Shown: positions 12,942-19,923 of the stretch, in pieces
How positions within the stretch are numbered: position 1 is the stretch's first letter
Layout: every line of letters begins with the position of its first letter
IMG/VR virus record: IMGVR_UViG_3300020204_000471
Coordinates: 1 to 20,149 of that record
DNA from: a virus
DNA length: 20,149 nt
Direction: 5' to 3' (one strand)
Made by a program: the position numbers and the translations under genes
The notes under the pieces: model-generated
Database searches by the model: none
What the model was told of the DNA's origin: nothing
Seen by the model: only the letters and a program-made list of their open reading frames with translations

Positions 12942-13939
12942 ACTCGTTTCCAACCAATAAGTTTTGCTTTTGCTTCTAATCCCATAAAGGTATTTTCTTT
13001 TACAATTTTGTTGACATCAATGCCTTTAAGTATCATATCATTGATATCCTTTTCTGTTAAATCATTAGGCCAAATTACAATAGGAAATTTCAAGTCAATT
13101 ACTTTTTCCATTCTCTGAACAATCTGCTTGTTGCGTTTTTCATTATCATAAACCATCACAAAATCCGATTCAAAGTTACTAATGAAAAACATGTAGTCAA
13201 TGTCTGCTCCAACCATAGCAATTGCATTATCTAAAAACATACTATCGATTGGTCCCTCAACGACATAAACAGTTTTAGTATAGTCTGCTTTATCTAAACC
13301 ATATATTTTTGGATGGTTGTCGTCTAGGATAATTGTAATGTATTTAACTTTTGAATTCTTATTCAGACTGCGACCTTGAAACCCAAAGATTTTTCCGTGA
13401 TTGATAAGAGGGATAATGATTCTTGGTTCGTCGTTGTCTAAATTATCGAATGTATGCTTCTGAGTGTTTGTCCACTCTTTGAAGTTTTGACAAAAATACA
13501 AATCACGAAAATATTCTTGTGGAATTTTTCTGTTCTCTAGATATTGTCTTGCCAAGTGTTCTTTATTTAGTTCTGCTATGGTTGGTAGGTCAAAAGACTT
13601 TTTTGAAAAATCAGGTTTTTCAAACTTAAATTCTGGTGTCTTTGTCTGACTTCCCTTTCCAGTTAGACCATTCTTATATCTTTCCATTACATACTGGTCA
13701 TACAAGACCGTATCCATGTCTTTCAGGAAGTTCGTAAACGTCCTAGATACTCCACAGTTATGGCACTTAAAATTATAGTCATTCTTTAATTTGTAAATAT
13801 ATCCTCTTGCTTTACTCTTTGTCCTTTGACTATCCCCACAATAAGGGCAACGAAAATTGTAAAGACCTTCTTTTTTCTTAGTGAATTTATGCAGACGGGA
13901 TGAAACCAACCCGATATATTTGGAATCAATAAAACTCAT
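12938..13939 (-). CDS. 61: T4 gp61-type DNA primase
   Basis: This protein would synthesise RNA primers for lagging-strand DNA synthesis with the gp41-type replicative helicase. The 333-residue protein has an N-terminal zinc ribbon (CPYCGD at 31-36, CHNCG at 59-63). A linker follows, then a TOPRIM domain: VVEGPID (226-232, Glu228), VYDNEK (263-268, Asp265) and a later Asp-rich EKDIND (296-301). The length matches T4 gp61 (about 340 residues). Its end overlaps nrdA by four bases, so primer synthesis and dNTP supply are translated together. The start has AAGGTG somewhat far upstream (13 bases), inside the end of the preceding gene. Confidence 0.9.
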   Translation of the reverse strand: MSFIDSKYIGLVSSRLHKFTKKKEGLYNFRCPYCGDSQRTKSKARGYIYKLKNDYNFKCHNCGVSRTFTNFLKDMDTVLYDQYVMERYKNGLTGKGSQTKTPEFKFEKPDFSKKSFDLPTIAELNKEHLARQYLENRKIPQEYFRDLYFCQNFKEWTNTQKHTFDNLDNDEPRIIIPLINHGKIFGFQGRSLNKNSKVKYITIILDDNHPKIYGLDKADYTKTVYVVEGPIDSMFLDNAIAMVGADIDYMFFISNFESDFVMVYDNEKRNKQIVQRMEKVIDLKFPIVIWPNDLTEKDINDMILKGIDVNKIVKENTFMGLEAKAKLIGWKRV

Positions 13940-13951
13940 TTGAAATGGGGT

Positions 13952-14383
13952 TCACCTTGCTCTCTCTATGCTACTCGGATATTGGGCAGGTGTCAATTGC
14001 GAATTGCCTAAAAATTTGGGAACAAAGGCATTTATTATGGTGATTAATACAACAGCAACAGCAGCAACTCCACCAACTTGCCATCTAAACTTAATTAATT
14101 CTTCTATTTTTTGTTCTATTTTCTCAAACTTTTTATTTATTTCCTGATGTTCTTTCTCATTTTCTTCTTTAATCTCATCAATCATTCTCACAAGAAGTTC
14201 ATCAGTTTTAATACTTTGCTCAATTCTCTCATCATGCTTTGCAAGAATTGTAGCAATGCGATTATTGCCTTCTGATATTTTTTCAACCGCCGTTTCTAGT
14301 TTTGTAAGCATTTCACGAGATAAATCCTCGTAAATACTGAGTTTAGATTCAAGAACTGCTAATTTTGATTCCTGAGAGAACAT
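13952..14383 (-). CDS. 143-residue coiled-coil protein with C-terminal membrane anchor
   Basis: Residues about 1-95 form a long charged helix with heptad character (KLAVLESKLSIYEDLSREML, then KISEGNNRIATILAKHDERI, then the Glu/Lys-rich segment to KIEELIKFRW). One hydrophobic helix follows (about 102-123), with a short Pro-containing tail outside it. From memory it belongs to a family conserved in many T4-like cyanophages with this same ISEGNxRIATILAKHxERI core. The layout (coiled coil plus a single tail anchor) could suit a membrane-adaptor or holin/spanin-related role, but nothing shows this directly. It lies between small late genes and primase. Confidence 0.75.
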   Translation of the reverse strand: MFSQESKLAVLESKLSIYEDLSREMLTKLETAVEKISEGNNRIATILAKHDERIEQSIKTDELLVRMIDEIKEENEKEHQEINKKFEKIEQKIEELIKFRWQVGGVAAVAVVLITIINAFVPKFLGNSQLTPAQYPSSIERAR

Positions 14384-14387
14384 TTTA

Positions 14388-14591
14388 CTATGGTTTCCAA
14401 AGTTTACGATACCCTTTCCCGTAAATATATTTCTTTGTTTTTCTTCCCGTTAATTTTACTGGAGGATTTCCTGGGTCTGATTCTGGTGTTCCAGCAATCT
14501 TCCCGCCACCAACATTGTTTGTTGGCAATGCAGAGAGGGACATTTCCTCTCTTATATAATTTAAAATTTTATCCAGTAAATCTTTTTTCAT
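14388..14591 (-). CDS. 67-residue conserved small protein, Gly/Pro-rich centre and basic tail
   Basis: A helical N-terminus (MKKDLLDKILNYIREEMSLS) leads to NNVGGGKIAGTPESDPGNPP, then to a basic end, TGRKTKKYIYGKGYRKLWKP. From memory, the GGG-IAG-x-P-E-x-D-P-x-P-P-V and KKKYIYG-G-x-RKxW blocks recur in short cyanophage proteins placed beside the following DUF-type gene. The ATG directly abuts the upstream stop, so the two are probably co-translated. The function is unknown, and a minor virion role is possible because the C-terminal motif is seen in virion protein tails. Confidence 0.7.
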   Translation of the reverse strand: MKKDLLDKILNYIREEMSLSALPTNNVGGGKIAGTPESDPGNPPVKLTGRKTKKYIYGKGYRKLWKP

Positions 14592-14963
14592 TTAAATAGT
14601 ATCTAATTGTTTCATACAATCTAAATCAATATCAACATCATGTATGTTAGTATGTGGATATTCTGGAAGTCTATCAAGGTACACTACGAAGGTTTTTAAA
14701 ACTCCCCAAAATTCTTTGTCTATTTTGTAAAACAGTAAAGGAGTAGCAGCATCACCGAAAACGTTATAAAGAATAATAAAATGATTAATCAGAAGATGAA
14801 CTTTTAGTTCACCTTCTTTCTTATATCTTCTTAGTAATTTCTTTATCCATTTGAACCTTTTCAAATCATCATAAAAATCTTCTTTGGTCACTGCCTGAGG
14901 ATTTTCGTAATGCTTAATTGCAAAGAGAAGATAATTGTCTTCGTTCAATTCATCAAATCTCAT
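14592..14963 (-). CDS. 123-residue conserved T4-like phage protein (DUF7207-like)
   Basis: The protein begins MRFDELNEDNYLLFAIKHYE and continues with EEDFYDDLKRFKWIKKLLRR-type helices, LKVHLLINHFIILYNVFGDA, and an aromatic segment LLFYKIDKEFWGVLKTFVVY. I recall this pattern as a family conserved across cyanophages and other T4-like phages, always of about this length and without known activity. It has no signal, membrane segment or catalytic motif. It lies between the 172-residue probable structural gene and the small Gly/Pro-rich gene, with 10 and 0 bases between. Confidence 0.8.
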   Translation of the reverse strand: MRFDELNEDNYLLFAIKHYENPQAVTKEDFYDDLKRFKWIKKLLRRYKKEGELKVHLLINHFIILYNVFGDAATPLLFYKIDKEFWGVLKTFVVYLDRLPEYPHTNIHDVDIDLDCMKQLDTI

Positions 14964-14973
14964 ATACTATAAA

Positions 14974-15492
14974 TTATGGTAGAAGCTTGCTGTCGTCTGC
15001 TGCATCACCACCTGCTCCTGTAGTTCCAGCAACTCCAGCAGTAATTCCAGACATTGCTACAAGAACTTCATGCTTAACTCTTAACCTGCCATGTGTATCA
15101 ACGTAGGTATGAATACCAACCCATCCACCATGTGCTACAGAGTAAGCAGTTGTATGTGCTACAGCAACTTCATCATTAGATACACCATAAATCTCCGTAG
15201 ATCTATAGTTTGAATCAAACAAGGTATACTTTGGTCTTTGAGATGCTATCCACTGTTGTTCAGAGATTGCAGCACCACTGAGGTACTGTGTAGATGCAAT
15301 TGAAATAACAGTATTTGAAGTAATACCAGATACTACAGCTTGTCCAAAAGTATTACCAGTTCCAATGGAAATTACATCACCCACACTCAATGCAGTGAAA
15401 GTAGTACCAGTTCCAGTTACAGTTTTTGTAGCATAATTAACTGCAATTGTACCAGCAGAATAAACGTCGTCTTTTTTACCCCAGAGTGCCAT
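14974..15492 (-). CDS. 172-residue beta-rich probable virion protein
   Basis: The protein begins MALWGKKDDVYSAGTIAVNY, and an alternating Thr/Ser/Val/Gly sequence (TKTVTGTGTTFTALSVGDVI) suggests a beta-barrel or sandwich with a GTGTTF motif, followed by KYTLFDSNY and HGGWVGIHTYVDTHGRLRVK. The C-terminus is a flexible Gly/Ala stretch. From memory, proteins with the MALWG start and a GW-V-G-x-x-T-Y-x-D-x-H-G-R-x-R-V-K segment are conserved in T4-like cyanophages and found in virions. The exact position in the particle is not known to me. A perfect late promoter lies upstream. Confidence 0.72.
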   Translation of the reverse strand: MALWGKKDDVYSAGTIAVNYATKTVTGTGTTFTALSVGDVISIGTGNTFGQAVVSGITSNTVISIASTQYLSGAAISEQQWIASQRPKYTLFDSNYRSTEIYGVSNDEVAVAHTTAYSVAHGGWVGIHTYVDTHGRLRVKHEVLVAMSGITAGVAGTTGAGGDAADDSKLLP

Positions 15493-15525
15493 CTTGTTCT
15501 TTTCCGTAAAAAAATTTCCTAAACT

Positions 15526-15533
15526 TATTTATA
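15526..15533 (-). promoter_or_regulatory. T4-type late promoter (TATAAATA) of the 172-residue gene
   Basis: A perfect TATAAATA lies 33 bases before the ATG, immediately after the terminator stem at 15535-15561. It drives the 172-residue gene and probably the genes down to primase. Confidence 0.8.
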
Positions 15534-15534
15534 A

Positions 15535-15561
15535 AAGGGGTAAGGTTGCAATTTACCCCTT
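15535..15561 (-). terminator. Terminator after the small hydrophobic gene pair
   Basis: A 9-bp stem, AAGGGGTAA/TTACCCCTT, has a 9-base loop. The stop codon of the 51-residue gene lies inside the stem, and the following TTTT is shared with the late promoter TATAAATA. Confidence 0.72.
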
Positions 15562-15708
15562 CTTCAAAATTACCTTTAAAAAGTTAGTTATTAAATCAAG
15601 TAAACCATTTTCTTTGAATCTTTTTGTTTTTGCTAACCACTCAGAGGCAGTCAACAAAAGACCAAGAGCAATGGTTATTCCCCAATTAGTCACAAAACAA
15701 GTAATCAT
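15553..15708 (-). CDS. 51-residue membrane protein
   Basis: The sequence is MITCFVTNWGITIALGLLLT, then ASEWLAKTKRFKENGLLDLI, then a basic helical end (FLKVILKKG). It has a hydrophobic segment at about residues 9-22 followed by basic residues, so one membrane helix is likely. The ATG overlaps the stop of the 57-residue gene (ATGA). From memory, small cyanophage proteins with WLAKTKRF after a helix are widespread. A role in holin-type membrane disruption would fit size and topology, but it is a guess. Confidence 0.7.
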   Translation of the reverse strand: MITCFVTNWGITIALGLLLTASEWLAKTKRFKENGLLDLITNFLKVILKKG

Positions 15709-15878
15709 ACTTGTGGTGTAAAGAGTTTATCTTTTACAAGAGTAAGTACTACATCATCAATGCTATTATCAGTTGACTTCACATACTTAGTTAAAAGTTC
15801 AATAACAAGATTTTTAACTGCTGGATGTGTCGCAATTTGAATTAGAATTGGTTTTACAACCGCTACTACTGCGCCCAT
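15705..15878 (-). CDS. 57-residue amphipathic/hydrophobic small protein
   Basis: The sequence begins MGAVVAVVKPILIQIATHPA and continues VKNLVIELLTKYVKSTDNSI. It is rich in Val, Leu and Ile with spaced Lys, suggesting two amphipathic helices and then a DDVVLTLVKDKLF helix. It has a good ribosome binding site (GAGG, 6 bases before the ATG), unlike most late genes here, and a GATAAATA box upstream. It is coupled to the 51-residue membrane gene. The function is unknown. Confidence 0.72.
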   Translation of the reverse strand: MGAVVAVVKPILIQIATHPAVKNLVIELLTKYVKSTDNSIDDVVLTLVKDKLFTPQV

Positions 15879-15905
15879 GATAATCCTCTTAGATTGGACT
15901 AAAAA

Positions 15906-15913
15906 TATTTATC
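15906..15913 (-). promoter_or_regulatory. Late promoter-like box (GATAAATA)
   Basis: The box has one mismatch to TATAAATA and lies 27 bases before the 57-residue gene, in the 56-base gap after the 537-residue gene. The spacing is like that of the perfect boxes in this window. Confidence 0.55.
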
Positions 15914-15934
15914 TAATTAACACTAATTTAACAA

Positions 15935-17548
15935 TTACCACTTAACTTTGTTTGCCCAATATGCGGCACTCATCTTTCCCCTTGCAATATTTTTTGCGTG
16001 TCTTGTTTGAAATTTATGACGACGACTTGCATATGCTTTAGATTCACCTTTCTTTTTTGGTGAACCCTTAACTCCAAGTTGCCCGAAACGGATTAACTTT
16101 TCTTCACCACCTTCACATGCCTTTACAACGTGAGATTTTCCAGTTTCACCAGAACCATGTGCTTGTGCTTTTGGTTTATTGCACTTCATGTTGTCCTTAT
16201 CGACTCCCTCACCAATAATACCATTAATTAATTGAGAGTTTTTTCTTCTTTTTTGATTTTCAAGTGCTTTTAGAAGCATAAGGATAAGAATTTTTTTCTT
16301 ATCCATTTCTTCACTCATAACTTTTTCTTTTTTTTTCTTTTTCTTTTTTGGTTTTTCTGGATTCATATTCAATTCTCTCATTCTTTTAAGAAAAGATTTT
16401 GTTGCAGATGAAGAAGAATCACTTGGTAAGTTCATCTCAGATTTTGAATGTTGACGAAACATATCATCCTCATATGATTCACTTTGCATATATTCAGAAG
16501 CAGTATCAATATAGTCTGCTGCTCTTGTGATTTTAGATTGAACCCAAGCAGGAAGTTGCGTATCTGCTTTCTTCACTTTCTTGCGAAGTGCTTTAATTGC
16601 TCTTTCCATTTGATCTAACTCAACGTTAGCCATATAACCTTCATCATCTTTCTTATGACCACTTTCAATTTCTTTATGGTCCTCCATTACACTTGGATTC
16701 ATTTCAATATTATTTTTTCCTTGCATAATATCAATAATTTTTTTCTTTTCAACTTTATTCATTTTATCGTCAACTTCAAATAAAAATTCTTCTCTCCAAT
16801 TTGAGTACTCTTCCATTCTAGTTTTTATAAGTGCAGATTTTAATGCAGGATTTCTTCTTGCTCTTTGCCCTAGACTCATACCAGTTCCTCTTTGTGGAGC
16901 AGGTGGTGCTTGATATGGTGCTCCACCTGCAGGACCAATTTTTTTAGAAGCAGGAGGAAGTCTCTTTGTTGAAGGTACTAATTTTTTCCTTTCTGGTGTT
17001 CCAGGAAGTTGTCCTTTCACATCTCTTCCTGCTCCATCAGAGTTTGGTCTTTGATCTCTAGTTTTTGGTCTTCCTGGTTGTCCTGGTTCTTTTTTAGCAT
17101 TTTGACTTTCTAATGCTTTCTTCTCTGCCTCTTTTCTTTTTTTACGAGACTCCAATCCATGATGTGCAGCTTTAGCAAGTCCAAATGCTAATGACCCAAG
17201 ATTCTCAACTGCTTTTCCATGGGCAGTAAGATCCGCATCTTTATAACTAATTCTTTGAATATTTGTTTTAGATAATGCTTCTTTTGCTTTTGCTTTATCT
17301 TTTTCACCAGCATCTTTTGCTTTTTCTATCTGTCTTTTCTTTTGATCTTCGTACTTTTGCTTTTTAAACTCAAGTTGTTGTTTTAAATACTTTGTGTATG
17401 CACTTTCGTTTTTTTTATTTTTACTTTTCTTTTTTGTAAGTTCGTCTAATACTTTTTGGGCAGCTTTTCTTTTTTTTGCCGAAAGTTCTTTTTTATTAGA
17501 TTTTTCATCTTCTTTTGATTCAAAAATATACTTTTCCCAGTAAGTCAT
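15935..17548 (-). CDS. Very basic modular probable virion protein, 537 residues
   Basis: The protein starts MTYWEKYIFE-S, which resembles a short T4 targeting peptide with an I-x-E cleavage site after Glu10. A Lys/Glu-rich coiled-coil-like region (11-150) and a Pro/Gly/Lys linker (150-235) follow. A second head-like motif begins at Met245 (MEEYSNWREEFLFE-V). Residues 303-355 (YMANVELDQMERAIKAL, then AWVQSKITRAADYIDTASEYM) match a helical module seen in many phage proteins. After a poly-Lys run (402-407), the C-terminus (454-537) carries MKCNKPKAQAHGSGE, KSHVVKACEGGEEKLIRFGQ and GKMSAAYWANKVKW, a domain I recall as DUF5872-like. The strong positive charge suggests DNA contact inside the capsid. 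It has a late promoter just upstream. Confidence 0.72.
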   Translation of the reverse strand: MTYWEKYIFESKEDEKSNKKELSAKKRKAAQKVLDELTKKKSKNKKNESAYTKYLKQQLEFKKQKYEDQKKRQIEKAKDAGEKDKAKAKEALSKTNIQRISYKDADLTAHGKAVENLGSLAFGLAKAAHHGLESRKKRKEAEKKALESQNAKKEPGQPGRPKTRDQRPNSDGAGRDVKGQLPGTPERKKLVPSTKRLPPASKKIGPAGGAPYQAPPAPQRGTGMSLGQRARRNPALKSALIKTRMEEYSNWREEFLFEVDDKMNKVEKKKIIDIMQGKNNIEMNPSVMEDHKEIESGHKKDDEGYMANVELDQMERAIKALRKKVKKADTQLPAWVQSKITRAADYIDTASEYMQSESYEDDMFRQHSKSEMNLPSDSSSSATKSFLKRMRELNMNPEKPKKKKKKKEKVMSEEMDKKKILILMLLKALENQKRRKNSQLINGIIGEGVDKDNMKCNKPKAQAHGSGETGKSHVVKACEGGEEKLIRFGQLGVKGSPKKKGESKAYASRRHKFQTRHAKNIARGKMSAAYWANKVKW

Positions 17549-17575
17549 TTAAGTTAAAAAGTACCCGTTATATCT

Positions 17576-18733
17576 TTATTTATAGTTTTTAGTAGAAACT
17601 GAGGACTTTTTATTTCTACCAACTAAAAAATTTTTAACTTTTTCTCCAGGTGTAACAGATTGAACATACTCCCTATATTCATCTGTTCCAATCTCATACA
17701 CCTCTCTAACATCTTTTAACCAACTCTTAAACATAAGATTGTCTTCCGTTACGCAAATCAAGTAATTTGCACCTCTTCTAATTATTTTTCCAACTAATCC
17801 ACTATTTACATTTTCAACAAAAGTCCCAACACCAAAAAGATTATTATTTTTATAATTCCACCTCAATCCATCGTAATCAAACTCTGGTTCTATTCTCCAT
17901 GCCTCAGTAGATTCACTAACACTCATGGACTTTTTAAGAGTATTAAAGAGTTCTTTTTTCTCTCCTGGGTCCATTGATGTAGGCAATCCAGCCCCAAATT
18001 TATAAAAATCATTCATAGCAACAGCAGCTTTCATTAAAGCAGAAGAACCAGGTGATTCCACTTCACTATCTGGATCTTTTACTCCTGCGGTGATTACTTC
18101 CAAATTGGCAAATTCATATCCCTGTCCTTCTGCTTTATGCACTAAACTTTGAAATTCACCGAGTCTTTCTTGACCTACAACTAATACGACATCACTATAC
18201 CCATCACCATAAAGAGATTCAAGAATATCAAATATAGTTTTTGCATCTTCATTATCAATGATATAATCACCATATTCAGGAAACATAGATTTCATATACG
18301 AAATCTTTAATGTAGGATTTAAAGGATTGGAAGTAGAATCTTGAATTCTGCTTGGATAGATTCTATATTCAAATCCTCTACGTTTTGCTTCAGAAAATCC
18401 TGCTTTTAATAATTGCTGATGATTTTTTGATGGTGGGTTAAATCTACCAATAACAACAACCACACCCTTTGCTTCTTGAGGTTGTTCTTCTTGCTCTGGA
18501 GAGGTATTTACCTGCTGTGATTGTTTTATTTCCTCTCCTGGTACTCCATCTTTAGACGTAGTATCTCCCTGACCGTAGAATTTCAACTTACCATTAACAG
18601 TTTTCGCTACAAAATTTCCTTGTTTGTCGTACCAATCCCCATGACCGTTACCGACAAGTCCACGATTCTTTGCTTCGGTAGATGCCAAGGTCTCTACTGC
18701 TTCTCTGAAAAAATTAGCAAAACTCTTCATCAT
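17576..18733 (-). CDS. Nucleotidyltransferase-domain protein with targeting-like N-terminus, 385 residues
   Basis: The N-terminus MMKSFANFFREAVETL resembles the T4 capsid-targeting sequence (cleavage would follow Glu11, though the -3 residue is Phe rather than Ile or Leu). Residues about 25-55 hold GNGHGDWYDKQGNFVAKTVN. The central domain (89-245) is a cytidylyltransferase-like fold: VVVVIGRFNPPSKNHQQLL (91-109), with Asn104-His105 in place of the (H/T)xGH motif, a VVLVVGQE strand (182-189) and SPGSSALMKAAV (227-238) in place of the ISSTxxR motif. A C-terminal KOW-like beta domain (300-345) includes VGKIIRRGANYLICV. The Arg of ISSTxxR is not obvious, so catalysis is uncertain. It could attach or activate a nucleotide in the injected cargo. 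Both ATG codons of MMKSF are usable as starts. Confidence 0.8.
   Translation of the reverse strand: MMKSFANFFREAVETLASTEAKNRGLVGNGHGDWYDKQGNFVAKTVNGKLKFYGQGDTTSKDGVPGEEIKQSQQVNTSPEQEEQPQEAKGVVVVIGRFNPPSKNHQQLLKAGFSEAKRRGFEYRIYPSRIQDSTSNPLNPTLKISYMKSMFPEYGDYIIDNEDAKTIFDILESLYGDGYSDVVLVVGQERLGEFQSLVHKAEGQGYEFANLEVITAGVKDPDSEVESPGSSALMKAAVAMNDFYKFGAGLPTSMDPGEKKELFNTLKKSMSVSESTEAWRIEPEFDYDGLRWNYKNNNLFGVGTFVENVNSGLVGKIIRRGANYLICVTEDNLMFKSWLKDVREVYEIGTDEYREYVQSVTPGEKVKNFLVGRNKKSSVSTKNYK
17577..17584 (-). promoter_or_regulatory. T4-type late promoter (TATAAATA) of the 537-residue gene
   Basis: A perfect box overlaps the last two codons and stop of the upstream gene (TAT AAA TAA). It lies 28 bases before the ATG. 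A coding end doubling as a promoter shows how compact the late region is. Confidence 0.78.
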
Positions 18734-18748
18734 TACTTAGTTTTTAAA

Positions 18749-18756
18749 TATTTATA
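18749..18756 (-). promoter_or_regulatory. T4-type late promoter (TATAAATA) of the nucleotidyltransferase gene
   Basis: A perfect TATAAATA lies only 15-18 bases before the start codon and just before the stop of the upstream gene. By the T4 spacing the leader would be about 10 bases, too short for a normal ribosome binding site. Confidence 0.78.
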
Positions 18757-18760
18757 ATTG

Positions 18761-19687
18761 TCAATCGATCTCCAAAATAATTGAGTTTGCCGTAACGTTG
18801 GTTGTTTTTATTGCAGTTCCTTGTATTATTGCATCTTTTAACTTTTTTGGAAGTTGTTCTTTCTCTCTTATTTGAACTCTTGCACCAATATCAGATTTTG
18901 ATAATGATTTGGAAAATATTCTCAAAAATCCATCTTTAGTTCTTAAAAAATTTCCCCTATTGTCTTTCAAAGAAAACAATTGGTCCGCTCTCCTTTTTCT
19001 AATCACAAGATATAATGTTTCCCCAGATTTAACCATTTTATTTGTGCTCAAAATATCACAATCATTTATGGTTATAGTTTTTGCTTGAGTGTCAGTAGAA
19101 AATGAATTTGCACTACCATTCAAAATGTAATAATTAATTGGACCACCAACATTGGCAGCAGTAAATATCTCCAATCTCATACTATCTGGTATCTTAATAT
19201 AAACATCAGGTATTACCACTGAAAGCAGTTTATCGTATTCATTTTTAATTTTTTCTTCTGTTGATTTATCTAAGGGTGCATTTGCAGGATTTTTTTGTAT
19301 GTCTGCAATTAAATAATTACCAATTCTATTCATTGCCTGGTCTTTATATGGTTTAAAGTATGAATTAAGTTCGGTTGCTACTTTTCTTAAAACTTTATTC
19401 ATCCATAATTTCATTTCTATATCATCCACAAAACTTTTAAGCCCAGCACCAGCAAAATTAATAGGATTATGTTGTTTGCAAGAAATTTTATAGTTAACCC
19501 CAGAAGAAGTTGATACAATTAAATCTGCTGCTGATTTGTCACCCAAAAAATCTTCAATTAAACTAGATACATCTCTAATTTCAAACCCATTCCTTCCTTT
19601 TATTATTACTGGTCCTCCAGCAGCAATAATAAATTTGTTAACTTCTCTCAATATATTAGTTTCTTGCGCTGATCTATTCCCCGACAT
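18761..19687 (-). CDS. 308-residue protein of unknown function, possible nuclease-like fold
   Basis: I recognise no family with confidence. The N-terminal part (MSGNRSAQETNILREVNKFI) is followed by GDKSAADLIV (49-58) and, after a short turn, NYKISCKQ. A core of Asp, beta strand, then S-x-K is reminiscent of the PD-(D/E)XK nuclease arrangement, but the acidic residue before the Lys is replaced by Ser-Cys. The middle (95-165) is helical and charged, and the end is beta-rich (RKRRADQLFSLKDNRGNFL, then ARVQIREKEQLPKKLKD). No membrane segment is present. It is preceded by a terminator whose loop holds a CTAAATA box, and it ends just before the late promoter of the next gene. Confidence 0.65.
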   Translation of the reverse strand: MSGNRSAQETNILREVNKFIIAAGGPVIIKGRNGFEIRDVSSLIEDFLGDKSAADLIVSTSSGVNYKISCKQHNPINFAGAGLKSFVDDIEMKLWMNKVLRKVATELNSYFKPYKDQAMNRIGNYLIADIQKNPANAPLDKSTEEKIKNEYDKLLSVVIPDVYIKIPDSMRLEIFTAANVGGPINYYILNGSANSFSTDTQAKTITINDCDILSTNKMVKSGETLYLVIRKRRADQLFSLKDNRGNFLRTKDGFLRIFSKSLSKSDIGARVQIREKEQLPKKLKDAIIQGTAIKTTNVTANSIILEID

Positions 19688-19695
19688 TAAAAAAT

Positions 19696-19724
19696 CCCCA
19701 TTTTCTTTTATTTAGAAAAAGGGG
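19696..19724 (-). terminator. Terminator between the 62-residue gene and the 308-residue gene
   Basis: CCCCATTTTCT pairs with AGAAAAAGGGG (ten pairs, one A-A mismatch) around a 7-base loop. On the minus strand six T follow directly, reaching the ATG of the next gene. The loop contains CTAAATA, a late-box variant. Confidence 0.72.
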
Positions 19725-19734
19725 ATTGAAATCA

Positions 19735-19923
19735 TTATTCTTTTCCTAATACTTGATTAATTGCATCATCAAGATCAGTAATAACCTCACGGATATCAAA
19801 AATACGAGGAGGAACAGTATTCACATCAATAGTATAACCTTTTTGTGAATCAAACAGGACTTGACGAACCGCAGCAGCAGAACGCACATCCATTTTAATT
19901 GTTACTTTTTTTTCTTTAGTCAT
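19735..19923 (-). CDS. 62-residue conserved small protein
   Basis: The sequence begins MTKEKKVTIKMDVRSAAAVR and continues QVLFDSQKGYTIDVNTVPPR, then a helix, ITDLDDAINQVLGKE. From memory, close relatives with the VTIK-x-DVR-x-AAAVRQ-x-LFD core occur throughout cyanophages, usually placed among replication and nucleotide genes. The function is unknown, and a small DNA- or protein-binding role would be a guess. The start overlaps the upstream stop (ATGA), with GGAAG nearby as a weak ribosome binding site. A terminator follows. Confidence 0.75.
   Translation of the reverse strand: MTKEKKVTIKMDVRSAAAVRQVLFDSQKGYTIDVNTVPPRIFDIREVITDLDDAINQVLGKE

Noticed and set aside
12942-12953. TTG start for nrdA four codons upstream
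   Set aside because: The ATG forming an ATGA overlap with the primase stop is the more usual phage arrangement and gives the expected N-terminus directly before the ATP-cone.
15494-15721. Plus-strand 75-codon ORF
   Set aside because: It lies antisense to the coupled, well-initiated 51-residue gene and across a terminator and late promoter.
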